From CALCNS01 sp937897315 (GTDB taxonomy: Bacteria > Bacillota > JAAYKD01), in the NCBI GenBank assembly GCA_036744005.1, contig DAINOJ010000014.1, positions 1-60,677 on the forward strand: a stretch of 60,677 nucleotides of DNA, written 5' to 3'. Shown here piece by piece: positions 25,735-35,146 of the stretch; position 1 is the first letter of the stretch, and each line of letters opens with the position of its first letter. The notes below the pieces were generated by a model, which saw only the letters and a list, made by a program, of their open reading frames with translations, was not told the DNA's origin and did not search any database. A program made the position numbers and the translations under genes.

Positions 25735-26595
25735 ATGGATAGAATACGTCGCAACGACCGCATCGTGATCATTACAAAATATCTCTTGGATCATCCGGGG
25801 CAATTAATTCCCTTATCACAATTTACCCAATTATTGAGTTCGGCAAAATCTAGCATCAGTGAAGACTTGACCCTCATCAAAGAGACCTTTCAGCAAATGA
25901 ATTTAGGTTCTGTTGAAACACAGACCGGAGCTGCAGGAGGGGTCTTATATACTCCTCGTTTTAGCCGTGAAGAGGCCTTGAGTTTGGCCGACGAGTTGTG
26001 CAATCTCATACATCAGCCCGACCGTATTTTGCCTGGAGGTTTTTTATACCTGACCGATTTAATTGGGAACCCCACTTACATGCAACAAGTTGGATTATTT
26101 TTTGCGCAAAGATTCCGTAGTTTAAAACCAGACCTTATTGCTACTGTGGAAACTAAAGGTATCCCCATTGGTTTGATGACTGCTCGCCAGCTTAATGTCC
26201 CCTTAGTCATTGTGCGAAGTGATAGTCGGATCAGCGAAGGAACCAGTATTGGAATCAACTATATTTCGAACAGTCAGAGACGACTGGCCACCATGTCTTT
26301 ACCCAAACGAGCTGTCAAACCAGGAGCAAGGGTCTTGTTCTTAGATGATTTCTTGCGTGGGGGTGGAACAGCGAAAGGTATATTGGACTTAATGACCGAG
26401 TTCCAGGCAACTTGTGTTGGCATGGGCTTTTTGGTGAGTGACAGCAGTACTCGGAAAGCAATAGACCGCTATACCTCTTTACTGAAACTCGAGTTTGTGG
26501 ACTATGAGAGTAAAACCTTACGGATGGTTCCGGGAGATTGGGTTCAAGAAAGTGGTAGTTTAGACTTAAAGTATGTAGATTTACGCAAGGAATAA
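25735..26595 (+). CDS. purR: Purine operon repressor PurR
   Basis: The 286-residue protein has an N-terminal winged helix (about 1-75; NDRIVIITKYLLDHPGQLI...SSAKSSISEDL) fused to a phosphoribosyltransferase-like domain. The PRPP loop VLFLDDFLRGGGTAKG is near 200-215. Bacillus-type PurR binds PurBoxes and releases them when PRPP rises. ATG 25735 follows GAGGAG; the upstream in-frame ATGs lie within the promoter and leader. The gene is the likely regulator of the xpt-nucleoside importer locus and of itself. Confidence 0.94.
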   Translation: MDRIRRNDRIVIITKYLLDHPGQLIPLSQFTQLLSSAKSSISEDLTLIKETFQQMNLGSVETQTGAAGGVLYTPRFSREEALSLADELCNLIHQPDRILPGGFLYLTDLIGNPTYMQQVGLFFAQRFRSLKPDLIATVETKGIPIGLMTARQLNVPLVIVRSDSRISEGTSIGINYISNSQRRLATMSLPKRAVKPGARVLFLDDFLRGGGTAKGILDLMTEFQATCVGMGFLVSDSSTRKAIDRYTSLLKLEFVDYESKTLRMVPGDWVQESGSLDLKYVDLRKE

Positions 26596-26606
26596 GAAAA
26601 GCCATC

Positions 26607-26635
26607 TTGCTTTTTTATGGATTGTACGATATAAT
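26607..26635 (+). promoter_or_regulatory. Promoter of the L25/ctc gene with overlapping dyad
   Basis: TTGCTT (26607-26612), 17 nt, TATAAT (26630-26635). ATGGATT (26617-26623) and AATCCAT (26633-26639) form a perfect 7-bp inverted repeat that spans the -10 box, a possible operator. Confidence 0.7.
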
Positions 26636-26640
26636 CCATG

Positions 26641-26742
26641 GGTCATAGGCGTGATACGCCAACGCTTTGCAGGTACGACGAGATTCTCGTCCGGTCATAA
26701 AACCACCTTGTCAAAGACAACTCTCTGTAAAACGAAAGGAGT
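26641..26742 (+). promoter_or_regulatory. Possible structured leader of L25/ctc
   Basis: The roughly 105-nt untranslated leader holds two hairpins (GGCG-TGATA-CGCC and GACGAG-ATT-CTCGTC) and a repeated GGTCATA on either side. Ribosomal-protein autoregulation is possible. I see no match to a known leader family and no clear 5S-rRNA mimic. Confidence 0.3.
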
Positions 26743-26750
26743 TCTTTATT

Positions 26751-27377
26751 ATGGAAAGAGCACAATTACAAGCAGTCTTAAGAGCCAAGAGTGGCACCAA
26801 TGCCTCTCGCGCCTTACGCAACACCGGTATGGTTCCGGCTGTTCTTTATGGCGAGAATGTACCGAACGGATCGATGCAAATCAGTGTGAACAATTATGAA
26901 TTTGAACGAGCCATTGCAAAGCATTCTTCCGATGGCTTATTCGATTTACATGTGGAAGACCAAGTCTACACTGTACATATTTCGGAAATTCAAAAACATC
27001 CGGTGAAACGCACCTTTTTGAATATTGACTTACATCAAATCGAGATGAACGTCATTCAATCCTTTAGAGTTCCAGTCGTTTTTGTTGGCAGCCCGATTGG
27101 TGTCAAAGAGGGTGGAATTTTAGAAATTCATCATCATCATGTAGAAGTCACATGCTTACCCAATGATTTACCGGAAAAAATCGAACACAACATTGCTGCC
27201 CAAGGGTTAGGTGGCGTTGTGTATGCCAAAGATTTGGCCATGCCAACAGGAGTCACTTTGGAAAGTGACCTGATGACTGTCATGACGACCATCAATACCG
27301 TCGGAGAAGACAAAGAAGCTACCGAGGGTGCTGCTGAACCGGAAGTCATTAAAGAAAAGAAAACCGAAAAGGAATAG
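26751..27377 (+). CDS. rplY: 50S ribosomal protein L25/general stress protein Ctc
   Basis: The 208-residue protein is a CTC-type L25: an N-terminal 5S-rRNA-binding domain (1-92; RAKSGTNASRALRNTGMVPAVLYG is characteristic), a C-terminal beta domain (about 95-185; IGVKEGGILEIHHHHVEVTCLP) and an acidic/lysine tail. ATG 26751 follows AAAGGAG by 8 nt; a longer in-frame ATG at 26667 lies in the leader. It follows purR, as in Bacillus, although yabJ, spoVG, glmU and prs are missing between them. pth begins 6 bases downstream. Confidence 0.93.
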   Translation: MERAQLQAVLRAKSGTNASRALRNTGMVPAVLYGENVPNGSMQISVNNYEFERAIAKHSSDGLFDLHVEDQVYTVHISEIQKHPVKRTFLNIDLHQIEMNVIQSFRVPVVFVGSPIGVKEGGILEIHHHHVEVTCLPNDLPEKIEHNIAAQGLGGVVYAKDLAMPTGVTLESDLMTVMTTINTVGEDKEATEGAAEPEVIKEKKTEKE

Positions 27378-27383
27378 AAACGT

Positions 27384-27956
27384 ATGTATATGCTGGTTGG
27401 ATTGGGAAATCCCGGCATCAAATACGCACCTACCCGCCACAACTTTGGCTTTAAGGCTGTTGAGCGGGTAGCTTCTGCGTACAAAATTGCCATGACGGGC
27501 AGTAAATTTAGTGCTATTTATGGAGAAGGCTCGTTTCAGGGAGAGAAGATACTTTTACTGAAACCGTTAACCTTCATGAACGAGAGCGGTCAAGCGGTTA
27601 TTGCCTGGATGAAGTATTATCAAGTTCCCCCAACAAACCTATTGATTTTCTATGACGATATCGATTTACCGGTCGGTAGAATCCGCATTCGTCCTCAGGG
27701 GAGTGCAGGTGGACACAATGGTATTAAATCGCTGATTGCACATTTACATAGCGAAGAGTTTACGCGTGTGCGGTTAGGTGTAGGCCCTCAACCTCCGGGA
27801 ATGGACTCGGCAGAACATGTGTTGAAACCCTTTATGCCGCAGGAATGGGAGATTGTGGACAGAGTTCTGGCTGAAATGCCGGATCTAGCAGAAACATGGA
27901 TGCGAGAAGGGTATCAGGTAGCCATGAATCGGTATAATGGGTTTAACGCACAGTAA
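27384..27956 (+). CDS. pth: Peptidyl-tRNA hydrolase
   Basis: The 190-residue enzyme frees tRNAs from stalled peptidyl-tRNA. Motifs are VGLGNPGIKYAPTRHNFGF (catalytic His in RHN), LLKPLTFMNESGQAV, the catalytic Asp in YDDIDLPVGRIRIR, and GSAGGHNGIKSLIAHL. It lies between ctc and mfd exactly as spoVC does in Bacillus. It is probably cotranscribed with both. Confidence 0.95.
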   Translation: MYMLVGLGNPGIKYAPTRHNFGFKAVERVASAYKIAMTGSKFSAIYGEGSFQGEKILLLKPLTFMNESGQAVIAWMKYYQVPPTNLLIFYDDIDLPVGRIRIRPQGSAGGHNGIKSLIAHLHSEEFTRVRLGVGPQPPGMDSAEHVLKPFMPQEWEIVDRVLAEMPDLAETWMREGYQVAMNRYNGFNAQ

Positions 27957-27980
27957 AACGAAGGAGAAGGGAGACTTCTC

Positions 27981-30900
27981 ATGCTGAAGGGATTCTCACC
28001 CCTTTATCAAACCGAACAAATCCAACAACTGACCCGGGCCGTCTCACAACGGCGTGGGCCTGTTTGTCTGTACGGACTCACTTCCACCAGTCAGAAAGCG
28101 CTCTACATTGCTTTATTGGCAGCTGTGGAAAAGCGGCCTTTTTTGCTGATTACCTATGGCCATAGTCAAGCACAGAAATTACTGGATGATTTATTGGGAT
28201 TACTTCCTGGCTACAAAATTGGTTTCTTCCCGGTCAACGAGGGAGCGTTCTATGACGTGGTGGGGGCTAGTGACGAACTGACCGACCAACGATTGCAGGT
28301 CTTATTGGATCTCCAATTTGGCAACTTACAAGGTGTGATTACCACCATTGAAGCGTTAATGTTACCGGTGTTACCTCCGAATGTATTGGCTGAACAAATA
28401 CATACCTTTCATATAGGGGACAGAGTGAATATTCAGGAGTTTATGAACACACTGGTGTTGCAAGGATATGAGCGAACTGCGACCGTCGATACACCTGGGA
28501 CATTCGCAAGACGTGGTGGGATACTGGACTTATTTGCTCCTATGGACCCGCTTCCGGTGCGCATCGAATTCTTCGACGACGAAATCGATTCCATTCGTTT
28601 ATTCGACCCCGTCAACCAGCGTTCTTATGATCCGATTCAAGAATATCGATTGTCTCCCGGTTCGGAAATGGTACTGACCAGCGAAGCCAAACGAGTGGGT
28701 CTGAAAGCCTTGGAAAACGATTTTACCGATAGTGTCAAACGCTTGCGCATGGGAGAGAACCCGTCAACTGCGGAAGAGCTGGAACAACGTTTTCGTGAAC
28801 TGCTGGCTCGTTTAGAGGAAGGTCGATTCGATGAATCGTGGATTCCTTACTTACCTTATTTTTATCCGGATCGTAAAACCCTATGGGATTATTTTAAACA
28901 AGCCCCCTTGCTTTGGCTGGATGAACCTTCGCGGATGCAGGAAACGGCCGAGCATCGCCACCGTAAAGTGTTGGATTATTGCATACAAGGATTTGCCAGA
29001 GGCGAAATGTTAAGAGGACGCCAGAAGCACTGTATTGCGTTTAACGATCTCATACCCCTCTTACAGCACGAGGATCAGGTCTCACTAACCATGATTTTAA
29101 GAAGGCCAGTCTGGTTACGACCAGTGGAAGTCATCGATAACCCAGTTAAATCATTACCGCTATTCCGAGGGTCTTTACCTGTGCTCATGGAAGAGTTTAC
29201 AAGGTGGCGACAGCACCATTACCGAATATTGATCTTAGCCGAAGAGGAAGAACGAGCCCGTCAAATTCAAGATTTGTTGCGAGAATATCAAATCGAACCT
29301 CTCATTGACAACGAGGAAGAGGATGCTTCTGGCTCTGTTCCACGAATTCACCTTGGTTACATTAGTGAAGGCATGGAGATGACATCGGGCCGTTTTGTCT
29401 TGTTGCCCGATAGCTCTTTTTTCAGCAAAGCCAAGAAACGAAGATTTAAGAGCAGTAGCGAGAGTCGTAAACTTCGTACTTATCGTGAATTGAAACCAGG
29501 TGATTTGGTTGTTCACATTCACCATGGTATTGGACGTTATATTGGTGTCAATTCCATGGTCCTAGAAGGATTACAAAAGGATTACTTGCACATTCAATAT
29601 GCCGGTGAAGACAAATTGTATGTACCGATTGATCAAATCGGGTATATTCAAAAATACATTGGCAGTGGAGAGGACAAAACAACCAGACTCACCTCCTTGA
29701 ACAGCACGGAGTGGAGTCGAACCACGGGTAAGGTAAAAAAAGCCGTGGAAGACATGGCCGAAGACCTGTTAGCACTATATGCCCAACGCCAAAGCCAATT
29801 GGGGTATGCGTTTTCACGCGATACGGCTTGGCAGGTTGAAATGGAAGACGACTTCATGTATGAAGAAACCGAAGACCAGTTACGCTGCATTGCCGATATC
29901 AAGCAAGATATGGAACAACCTCAACCCATGGAGCGTCTCTTGTGTGGAGATGTAGGGTTTGGCAAAACAGAAGTAGCCATACGCGCAGCTTTTAAAGCGG
30001 TTACCGATGGCAAACAAGTCGCTGTCTTGGTTCCTACTACGGTTTTGGCTCAACAACACTTTTCCACCTTTCGAGAACGATTGGCCAACTTCCCAGTCAA
30101 TATCGCCCTCATGAGCCGATATCGTAGTAGCAAGGAGAACGAGCAAACAGTACATAAGCTAAAAAATAAGCAAGTAGATATTGTCATCGGCACCCATCGA
30201 CTTCTTTCGAAAGATGTGGAATTTGCTGATTTAGGTCTGCTCATTATCGATGAAGAACAACGTTTTGGTGTGGCACATAAAGAGAAGCTGAAAAAGATGA
30301 AAACAAATGTGGATGTTCTCATGCTCTCTGCTACTCCAATCCCTAGAACCCTCCATATGTCTTTGGTGGGAATCCGCGACATGAGTATGATAGAAACACC
30401 TCCCGAGAATCGCTTTCCGGTACAAACCTATGTCATGGAGTGGAACCCCGAATTGGTTCGTGAGGCTATTCAAAGAGAGTTGGAACGGCAAGGGCAGGTT
30501 TTTGTGGTTCATAACCGGATTGCGGCATTACCCATTTTAGCCGATCAATTGGAACAGCTGGTACCTCAAGGACGGTTTGTGATTGCTCATGGGCAGATGC
30601 CGGAAGGGAAGCTGGCAGAGACGATGAGCGATTTCCTGAGTGGGGAGTACGATGTACTGATTTCTACTACCATCATTGAAGCAGGAATTGATATGCCCAA
30701 TGTCAACACACTCATTGTATGCGACGCAGACCGATATGGTCTTAGCCAGTTACACCAATTACGCGGTCGCATTGGTCGAAGTAGTCGTATTGGATATGCT
30801 TATTTTATGTATACCCGAGACAAGCAGCTGACCGAAATCTCTGAAAAGCGCTTGGTGGCATTAAGAGAATTCTGTCAATTGGGAGAAGGATACAAAATCG

Positions 30901-31499
30901 CCTTACGAGACTTGGAAATGCGAGGGGTAGGCAACCTCTTGGGTGCAGAGCAGCATGGCAATGTTGCAGCGGTTGGGTTTGAACTGTATTCTCTCATGCT
31001 AAAAGAAGCGATTGAGAAGTTAAAAGGTGTGGTACCGGTTAAGAAAGTGGAGACCGTCTTAGAGATTTCGGTCGATGCGTTCATTCCTTCCGATTACATC
31101 GCCGATGTGGGTCATAAGGTAGATTTTTACCGATGCATTCAGCAAGCGGATCTCAACGAATTAACCGAAATTCAAGACGAGTTATTAGATCGTTTTGGAG
31201 ATATTCCCTTGCAAGTGAGAAATTTGCTGCAAATCGCTCAGCTACGATTAAAAGCTTCTGCTTGTGGAATCAAACAAATCAGTCAGAAACCCGGAGAAGT
31301 CATCGCGATAAGAATAGATGGTGTCACGTATACGTTGAATAATGCCGCGTTGTTGGTCATGGCTATGGAGGGACGGCTAAGGCATCAAGCAGGAAAGAGT
31401 ACACCTTTCTTACTGGATGTGTCTGGGTTAAGCACTTCCGCAATGTTACAGCAAATTGAAATTTTCGTAGCCGGCTTTCAGCGTATTGCTAAATCGTAA
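27981..31499 (+). CDS. mfd: Transcription-repair coupling factor
   Basis: The 1172-residue Mfd is complete: UvrB-homology region (1-350), RNA-polymerase-interacting domain (about 490-560; KPGDLVVHIHHGIGRYIG), a RecG-like translocase with Walker A GDVGFGKT (656-663), DEEQ box (757-760) and the motif III-VI series ending in QLHQLRGRIGRSSRIGYAYF, and the C-terminal TRCF domain. It removes RNA polymerase stalled at DNA damage and recruits UvrA. ATG 27981 follows AAGGAGAAGGGAG. The Bacillus neighbour fin/yabK between pth and mfd is missing. Confidence 0.97.
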   Translation: MLKGFSPLYQTEQIQQLTRAVSQRRGPVCLYGLTSTSQKALYIALLAAVEKRPFLLITYGHSQAQKLLDDLLGLLPGYKIGFFPVNEGAFYDVVGASDELTDQRLQVLLDLQFGNLQGVITTIEALMLPVLPPNVLAEQIHTFHIGDRVNIQEFMNTLVLQGYERTATVDTPGTFARRGGILDLFAPMDPLPVRIEFFDDEIDSIRLFDPVNQRSYDPIQEYRLSPGSEMVLTSEAKRVGLKALENDFTDSVKRLRMGENPSTAEELEQRFRELLARLEEGRFDESWIPYLPYFYPDRKTLWDYFKQAPLLWLDEPSRMQETAEHRHRKVLDYCIQGFARGEMLRGRQKHCIAFNDLIPLLQHEDQVSLTMILRRPVWLRPVEVIDNPVKSLPLFRGSLPVLMEEFTRWRQHHYRILILAEEEERARQIQDLLREYQIEPLIDNEEEDASGSVPRIHLGYISEGMEMTSGRFVLLPDSSFFSKAKKRRFKSSSESRKLRTYRELKPGDLVVHIHHGIGRYIGVNSMVLEGLQKDYLHIQYAGEDKLYVPIDQIGYIQKYIGSGEDKTTRLTSLNSTEWSRTTGKVKKAVEDMAEDLLALYAQRQSQLGYAFSRDTAWQVEMEDDFMYEETEDQLRCIADIKQDMEQPQPMERLLCGDVGFGKTEVAIRAAFKAVTDGKQVAVLVPTTVLAQQHFSTFRERLANFPVNIALMSRYRSSKENEQTVHKLKNKQVDIVIGTHRLLSKDVEFADLGLLIIDEEQRFGVAHKEKLKKMKTNVDVLMLSATPIPRTLHMSLVGIRDMSMIETPPENRFPVQTYVMEWNPELVREAIQRELERQGQVFVVHNRIAALPILADQLEQLVPQGRFVIAHGQMPEGKLAETMSDFLSGEYDVLISTTIIEAGIDMPNVNTLIVCDADRYGLSQLHQLRGRIGRSSRIGYAYFMYTRDKQLTEISEKRLVALREFCQLGEGYKIALRDLEMRGVGNLLGAEQHGNVAAVGFELYSLMLKEAIEKLKGVVPVKKVETVLEISVDAFIPSDYIADVGHKVDFYRCIQQADLNELTEIQDELLDRFGDIPLQVRNLLQIAQLRLKASACGIKQISQKPGEVIAIRIDGVTYTLNNAALLVMAMEGRLRHQAGKSTPFLLDVSGLSTSAMLQQIEIFVAGFQRIAKS

Positions 31500-31514
31500 A
31501 GAAACCGATATAAT
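31486..31514 (+). promoter_or_regulatory. Promoter of the foldase gene
   Basis: TTGCTA (31486-31491), 17 nt, TATAAT (31509-31514), overlapping the end of mfd. Confidence 0.7.
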
Positions 31515-31554
31515 AACCGTTGTGTTAACATAAAAAGAATGGGAGTTGTCTACA

Positions 31555-32646
31555 TTGAACAAGAAAAACAGTATGGCCAATCAAGGCCTAGCTCCATGGA
31601 TGAAGTGGGGTGCCGCACTCGTGGCTGTTGCCTTAGTGGTAGGAGTCGTCATGTTTGGCCTTTATCAAAAAGATACTTTGGTGTCGGTTAATGGTGAGAA
31701 GGTCAGTGTCAAAGAGGCAAAAGAACAGCTTGGCCAATATTCGCTTTACGACGATACCGTGCAAATTGATAATGTATATTATCAGGATCATATTTCTGCC
31801 TATGTTGCCTACGATAAACTTCTACTTCAAGAAGCAGCAAAGCGTGGAATCACGGTGGAAGAAAGCAAAATAGCCGAGGACGCCGCCAATACACTGAAGT
31901 ATTTGGAAGTATATTTTCTCTATGATGCTGCAAATGAAGCGAAAGTGGAATTTGACAGTGCTAAATTGTTCGGTGTAGACGAAGCCGTTGCTGCAGAAGA
32001 ACGAACTAAACTCGAAACTGCATTAGAGAAAACCGGAGCCACCATGCTCAATGAGAAGTTTACTGCGGCCGGGTTGACTCGCGAGTATTTTACCAAAGTA
32101 TCCAAAAATGCTCTCATTATCGAAGCCCTGAAAGCACAAATCAAAGAAAGCTTAACTTTTACCGACGAAGAGATCAAGGCTTTCTATGATGAAAACCTCG
32201 ATGCAAAATATGTAGAGAAGAATACCAGTCATATTTTGGTCGCGGACGAAGCCACAGCCAATGAAGTGTATGCAAAACTCATGGCAGGGGCAGATTGGTT
32301 AGAAATGTCGAACCAGTACAGTACAGACGAAGCAGCCAAGCAGTCCGGTGGTAACATAGGTTATTATTCTAGAACCGGTGGTTTGGTGAGTGAATACACC
32401 GATGGCGCATTTGCCCTTACAGAAAAAGGTCAGATTAGCCAACCGGTGAAAACCAGTTTTGGTTATCATATTATTCGTCTTGAAGACACACGCGAAGTTG
32501 CACTGGATTCGGTAAAAGAGAACATCAAACAAGAACTTACCACGACCAAGATTAACGATGAACTGGTAAAAGTGGTAGAAGCAGCAAAAGTCAGCCCGGA
32601 TAAAGCCAAACAAACCATGCTTTCCATTGCGAAGGGACAACAGTAA
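31555..32646 (+). CDS. Membrane-anchored parvulin-type peptidyl-prolyl isomerase (PrsA/SurA-like)
   Basis: The 363-residue protein has one N-terminal membrane helix (about 15-38, KWGAALVAVALVVGVVMFGL) with no lipobox, a SurA-like helical chaperone region (45-210) and a PpiC rotamase domain (about 220-315; NTSHILVADEATANEVYAKL, GGNIGYYSRTGG and FGYHIIRLED). It would help fold exported proteins on the outer face of the membrane. TTG 31555 was chosen: GGGAG ends 9 nt earlier, whereas TTG 31546 abuts it with no spacing. In Bacillus the place after mfd is taken by spoVT; here this foldase occupies it, as in some Clostridia. Confidence 0.85.
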   Translation: MNKKNSMANQGLAPWMKWGAALVAVALVVGVVMFGLYQKDTLVSVNGEKVSVKEAKEQLGQYSLYDDTVQIDNVYYQDHISAYVAYDKLLLQEAAKRGITVEESKIAEDAANTLKYLEVYFLYDAANEAKVEFDSAKLFGVDEAVAAEERTKLETALEKTGATMLNEKFTAAGLTREYFTKVSKNALIIEALKAQIKESLTFTDEEIKAFYDENLDAKYVEKNTSHILVADEATANEVYAKLMAGADWLEMSNQYSTDEAAKQSGGNIGYYSRTGGLVSEYTDGAFALTEKGQISQPVKTSFGYHIIRLEDTREVALDSVKENIKQELTTTKINDELVKVVEAAKVSPDKAKQTMLSIAKGQQ

Positions 32647-32660
32647 ACAATCCAATAAAC

Positions 32661-32690
32661 AAGCCGCGGTTTAAAACCGCGGCTTTGCTG
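32661..32690 (+). terminator. Intrinsic terminator after foldase gene
   Basis: AAGCCGCGGTTT pairs with AAACCGCGGCTT (12 bp), followed by a weak T-run. Confidence 0.7.
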
Positions 32691-32710
32691 TATGTGTTTT
32701 AGCTTTTATT

Positions 32711-35041
32711 TTACATCAGTTGTTTCCTTAGAAGTCTCTCTGCTTCCATAGCTGTCATGGCTTGGTGATAGTAGAACCCCTGTACTTCGTCACAAGAATA
32801 GGCCGTGAGGAAACTCATTTGGGTCTCTGTCTCAATTCCTTCGGCCCTAACTTTTAGATTCAAGTTCTTCGCCAATTGAATGATGATTTTGGCAATGGCA
32901 TCATCTTTCTCACTCTTGGAGATGCTTTGGACAAACTGCATATCCATCTTGATACGATCCACCGATAATGTCTTTAGTCGAGAGAGGGAGGAATACTCAC
33001 TACCAAAATCATCGATGGCAAGGGAAACCCCCATCCGTTTCAACTCATGCAATATGGGCTCTATGTTCAGCGCTTTGTTGGTAGCAATGCTCTCTGTAAT
33101 CTCAATCTCTAGGCAGTTTGGAGCAATTTGGAATCGAGAGAGATTCTGCTGGACGATATGCAAGAATTCAGGATCCAAGAACTGTACCGGAGAAACATTT
33201 AAAGCAATTCTTGTCGGTTGAAGACTCATATCCTGCCATTGATGAATTTGGGAACACACGGTTTCTAACACCCATCTTCCTATGGGATTAATGAGGCGGG
33301 TGTGTTCTGCCAGACTGATAAATTTTCCAGGAAGAAGAATTCCTTTGGTGGGGTGGTTCCACCGTATTAGGGCTTCAAAACCAACAATTTTCCGTGTGAG
33401 TACACTGATTTGCGGCTGATAATACACTTCGAATTCGTGACGTTCTAAAGCGCGATATAGCTGGTTAGTGAGTTCGATACGCTCCGATACATCTTCTTTC
33501 ATAAAAGGAGAACTAAAGGCATAATTGTTTTTACCTTTGTTTTTGACATTATACATAGCGATATCGGCATTCTTTAGTAAATGCTCCGGTGTTTCTCCGT
33601 CGGTTGGATAAACAGCAACTCCTGCACTGCACGTCACAAAAAACTCCATGCCATTCAAAACAAAAGGTGTTTGGAATAAGGATAATAACTTTGCTGCTTT
33701 CTGATCAAGAGCATCAATATCGGAAACATTTTTCAGTATCAACATAAACTCGTCACCGCCAAAACGAGCCACCATATCCTGCTGATCTAGGGATTGACCG
33801 ATTCTTTGCACCACTAAGCAGATGAGCTCGTCGCCAAATTCGTGACCAAGGATGTCGTTGACGGCTTTGAATTCGTCAAGATCGATAAAAACGACACCAA
33901 AGATTTGCTTCGTTACTTTTGCAGACTCGATTTCCTGATGGAGTAATTCATTAAACAGAGTACGATTGGGTGTCCCTGTCAATGAATCATGCATCGCCAT
34001 GAAGGTGATTCTCTCTTGGTGGTCTTCAATCTTTCTTAATAGAGTATTAATGGATTTTCTTAAAAAGAAGAACTCCTGACCACCTGCTTCAGCCAACTTT
34101 GTATACTTCCCTTTACTGGTATCAATCAGCGAAACGTCTTGTAGCAAATCATCAAACGGTTTTGTTAAAAAACGAGTGAGTGCAGTCACTAAAAACATAG
34201 CAGCTAGGGCAAATAAGAGCAAGTTCAAAAGGGCAAAACCAATTGTGCTCTCCGTTGAGGACATATACAGTGTACGGGGCATTTCAAAATCGATGAGTAT
34301 GGAGTCTTTTAGAAGATAGGGATTTCGAACAAGCAATCGAAATTGAATATTTTTTTTGTCGGAAGAATACGTCTGATGGATTACACTCACAGAATCCATG
34401 GGCTCTTGTATGGAATCATCTTGTAAAGCACTCACGAAACGATACTTCCATCCAGTCATTCTTTCCAAGTCTTCCACACTGGAACTGATAAACTCTCTAC
34501 CGATGATGAACCGCCCTTTGGGGTTGTCTTGAGAAATCGATTCGGTGATTTCCGTGGATGAGACGTAATAAAAAGATTCTCCCAATTGCAGAATGCTAGA
34601 AACATCCCCCTCAAGTTTGAGCAAACTAAGGTGATGGTCGGTTAACTCGAAGGTACTGGGAAACGAAACAAACTTATGCTCCTCAGTAGAATAGTATAGC
34701 TGATACACAATCTCATCATACTGATTCGTAAAAATCATGAAATTGATATTGAGATTCTCAAACGTGCTTTCATCTAGATTATACTTGATGTAATCTTCAT
34801 GAAGTGTCTCTACAAAATCATAGGTGTCATCCCAATGACCCCAATCACGAGCAGTTCCCTGGCTTTTCGCAAATCTCTCTTGTATATAGGTGGAAACTCC
34901 GGCAACCGCTGTACGGGTTTGGACTCCCTCTTGAAGCATGATAAATCTTCCAAAGAAGAAGCTAAAAGCAAGGTTCATGAATAAGGCAAATACAATGATC
35001 AGTGGTATCACATAGAATAAAATCTTATCTTTTACTTTCAT
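32711..35041 (-). CDS. CHASE4-GGDEF-EAL cyclic-di-GMP enzyme
   Basis: This 776-residue membrane sensor has a first membrane helix (about 8-30), an extracellular CHASE4 domain (GHWDDTYDF near 60 is typical), a second helix (about 265-290), a HAMP-like linker, a GGDEF domain and an EAL domain. GGDEF is intact at 428-432 (RFGGDEF), and EAL is intact at 556-558 (GFEALIRW) with later catalytic residues (LEIEITES, IDDFGSEYSSL, IKMD), so both synthesis and breakdown of c-di-GMP are possible. The start ATG 35041 has GAAGG upstream; an earlier in-frame ATG was rejected. No partner gene is adjacent. The nearby surface and pilin genes are plausible outputs, but this is inference. Confidence 0.9.
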   Translation of the reverse strand: MKVKDKILFYVIPLIIVFALFMNLAFSFFFGRFIMLQEGVQTRTAVAGVSTYIQERFAKSQGTARDWGHWDDTYDFVETLHEDYIKYNLDESTFENLNINFMIFTNQYDEIVYQLYYSTEEHKFVSFPSTFELTDHHLSLLKLEGDVSSILQLGESFYYVSSTEITESISQDNPKGRFIIGREFISSSVEDLERMTGWKYRFVSALQDDSIQEPMDSVSVIHQTYSSDKKNIQFRLLVRNPYLLKDSILIDFEMPRTLYMSSTESTIGFALLNLLLFALAAMFLVTALTRFLTKPFDDLLQDVSLIDTSKGKYTKLAEAGGQEFFFLRKSINTLLRKIEDHQERITFMAMHDSLTGTPNRTLFNELLHQEIESAKVTKQIFGVVFIDLDEFKAVNDILGHEFGDELICLVVQRIGQSLDQQDMVARFGGDEFMLILKNVSDIDALDQKAAKLLSLFQTPFVLNGMEFFVTCSAGVAVYPTDGETPEHLLKNADIAMYNVKNKGKNNYAFSSPFMKEDVSERIELTNQLYRALERHEFEVYYQPQISVLTRKIVGFEALIRWNHPTKGILLPGKFISLAEHTRLINPIGRWVLETVCSQIHQWQDMSLQPTRIALNVSPVQFLDPEFLHIVQQNLSRFQIAPNCLEIEITESIATNKALNIEPILHELKRMGVSLAIDDFGSEYSSLSRLKTLSVDRIKMDMQFVQSISKSEKDDAIAKIIIQLAKNLNLKVRAEGIETETQMSFLTAYSCDEVQGFYYHQAMTAMEAERLLRKQLM

Positions 35042-35146
35042 TGTATCGCCTTCTTTCTGCACCGTTGAGATTTTCTGGTATTTTTAATTCCACACGCGTG
35101 ATGCTTTACCTTCTTTTATAAAGAGATTATGTAACATCGAGGGCGA

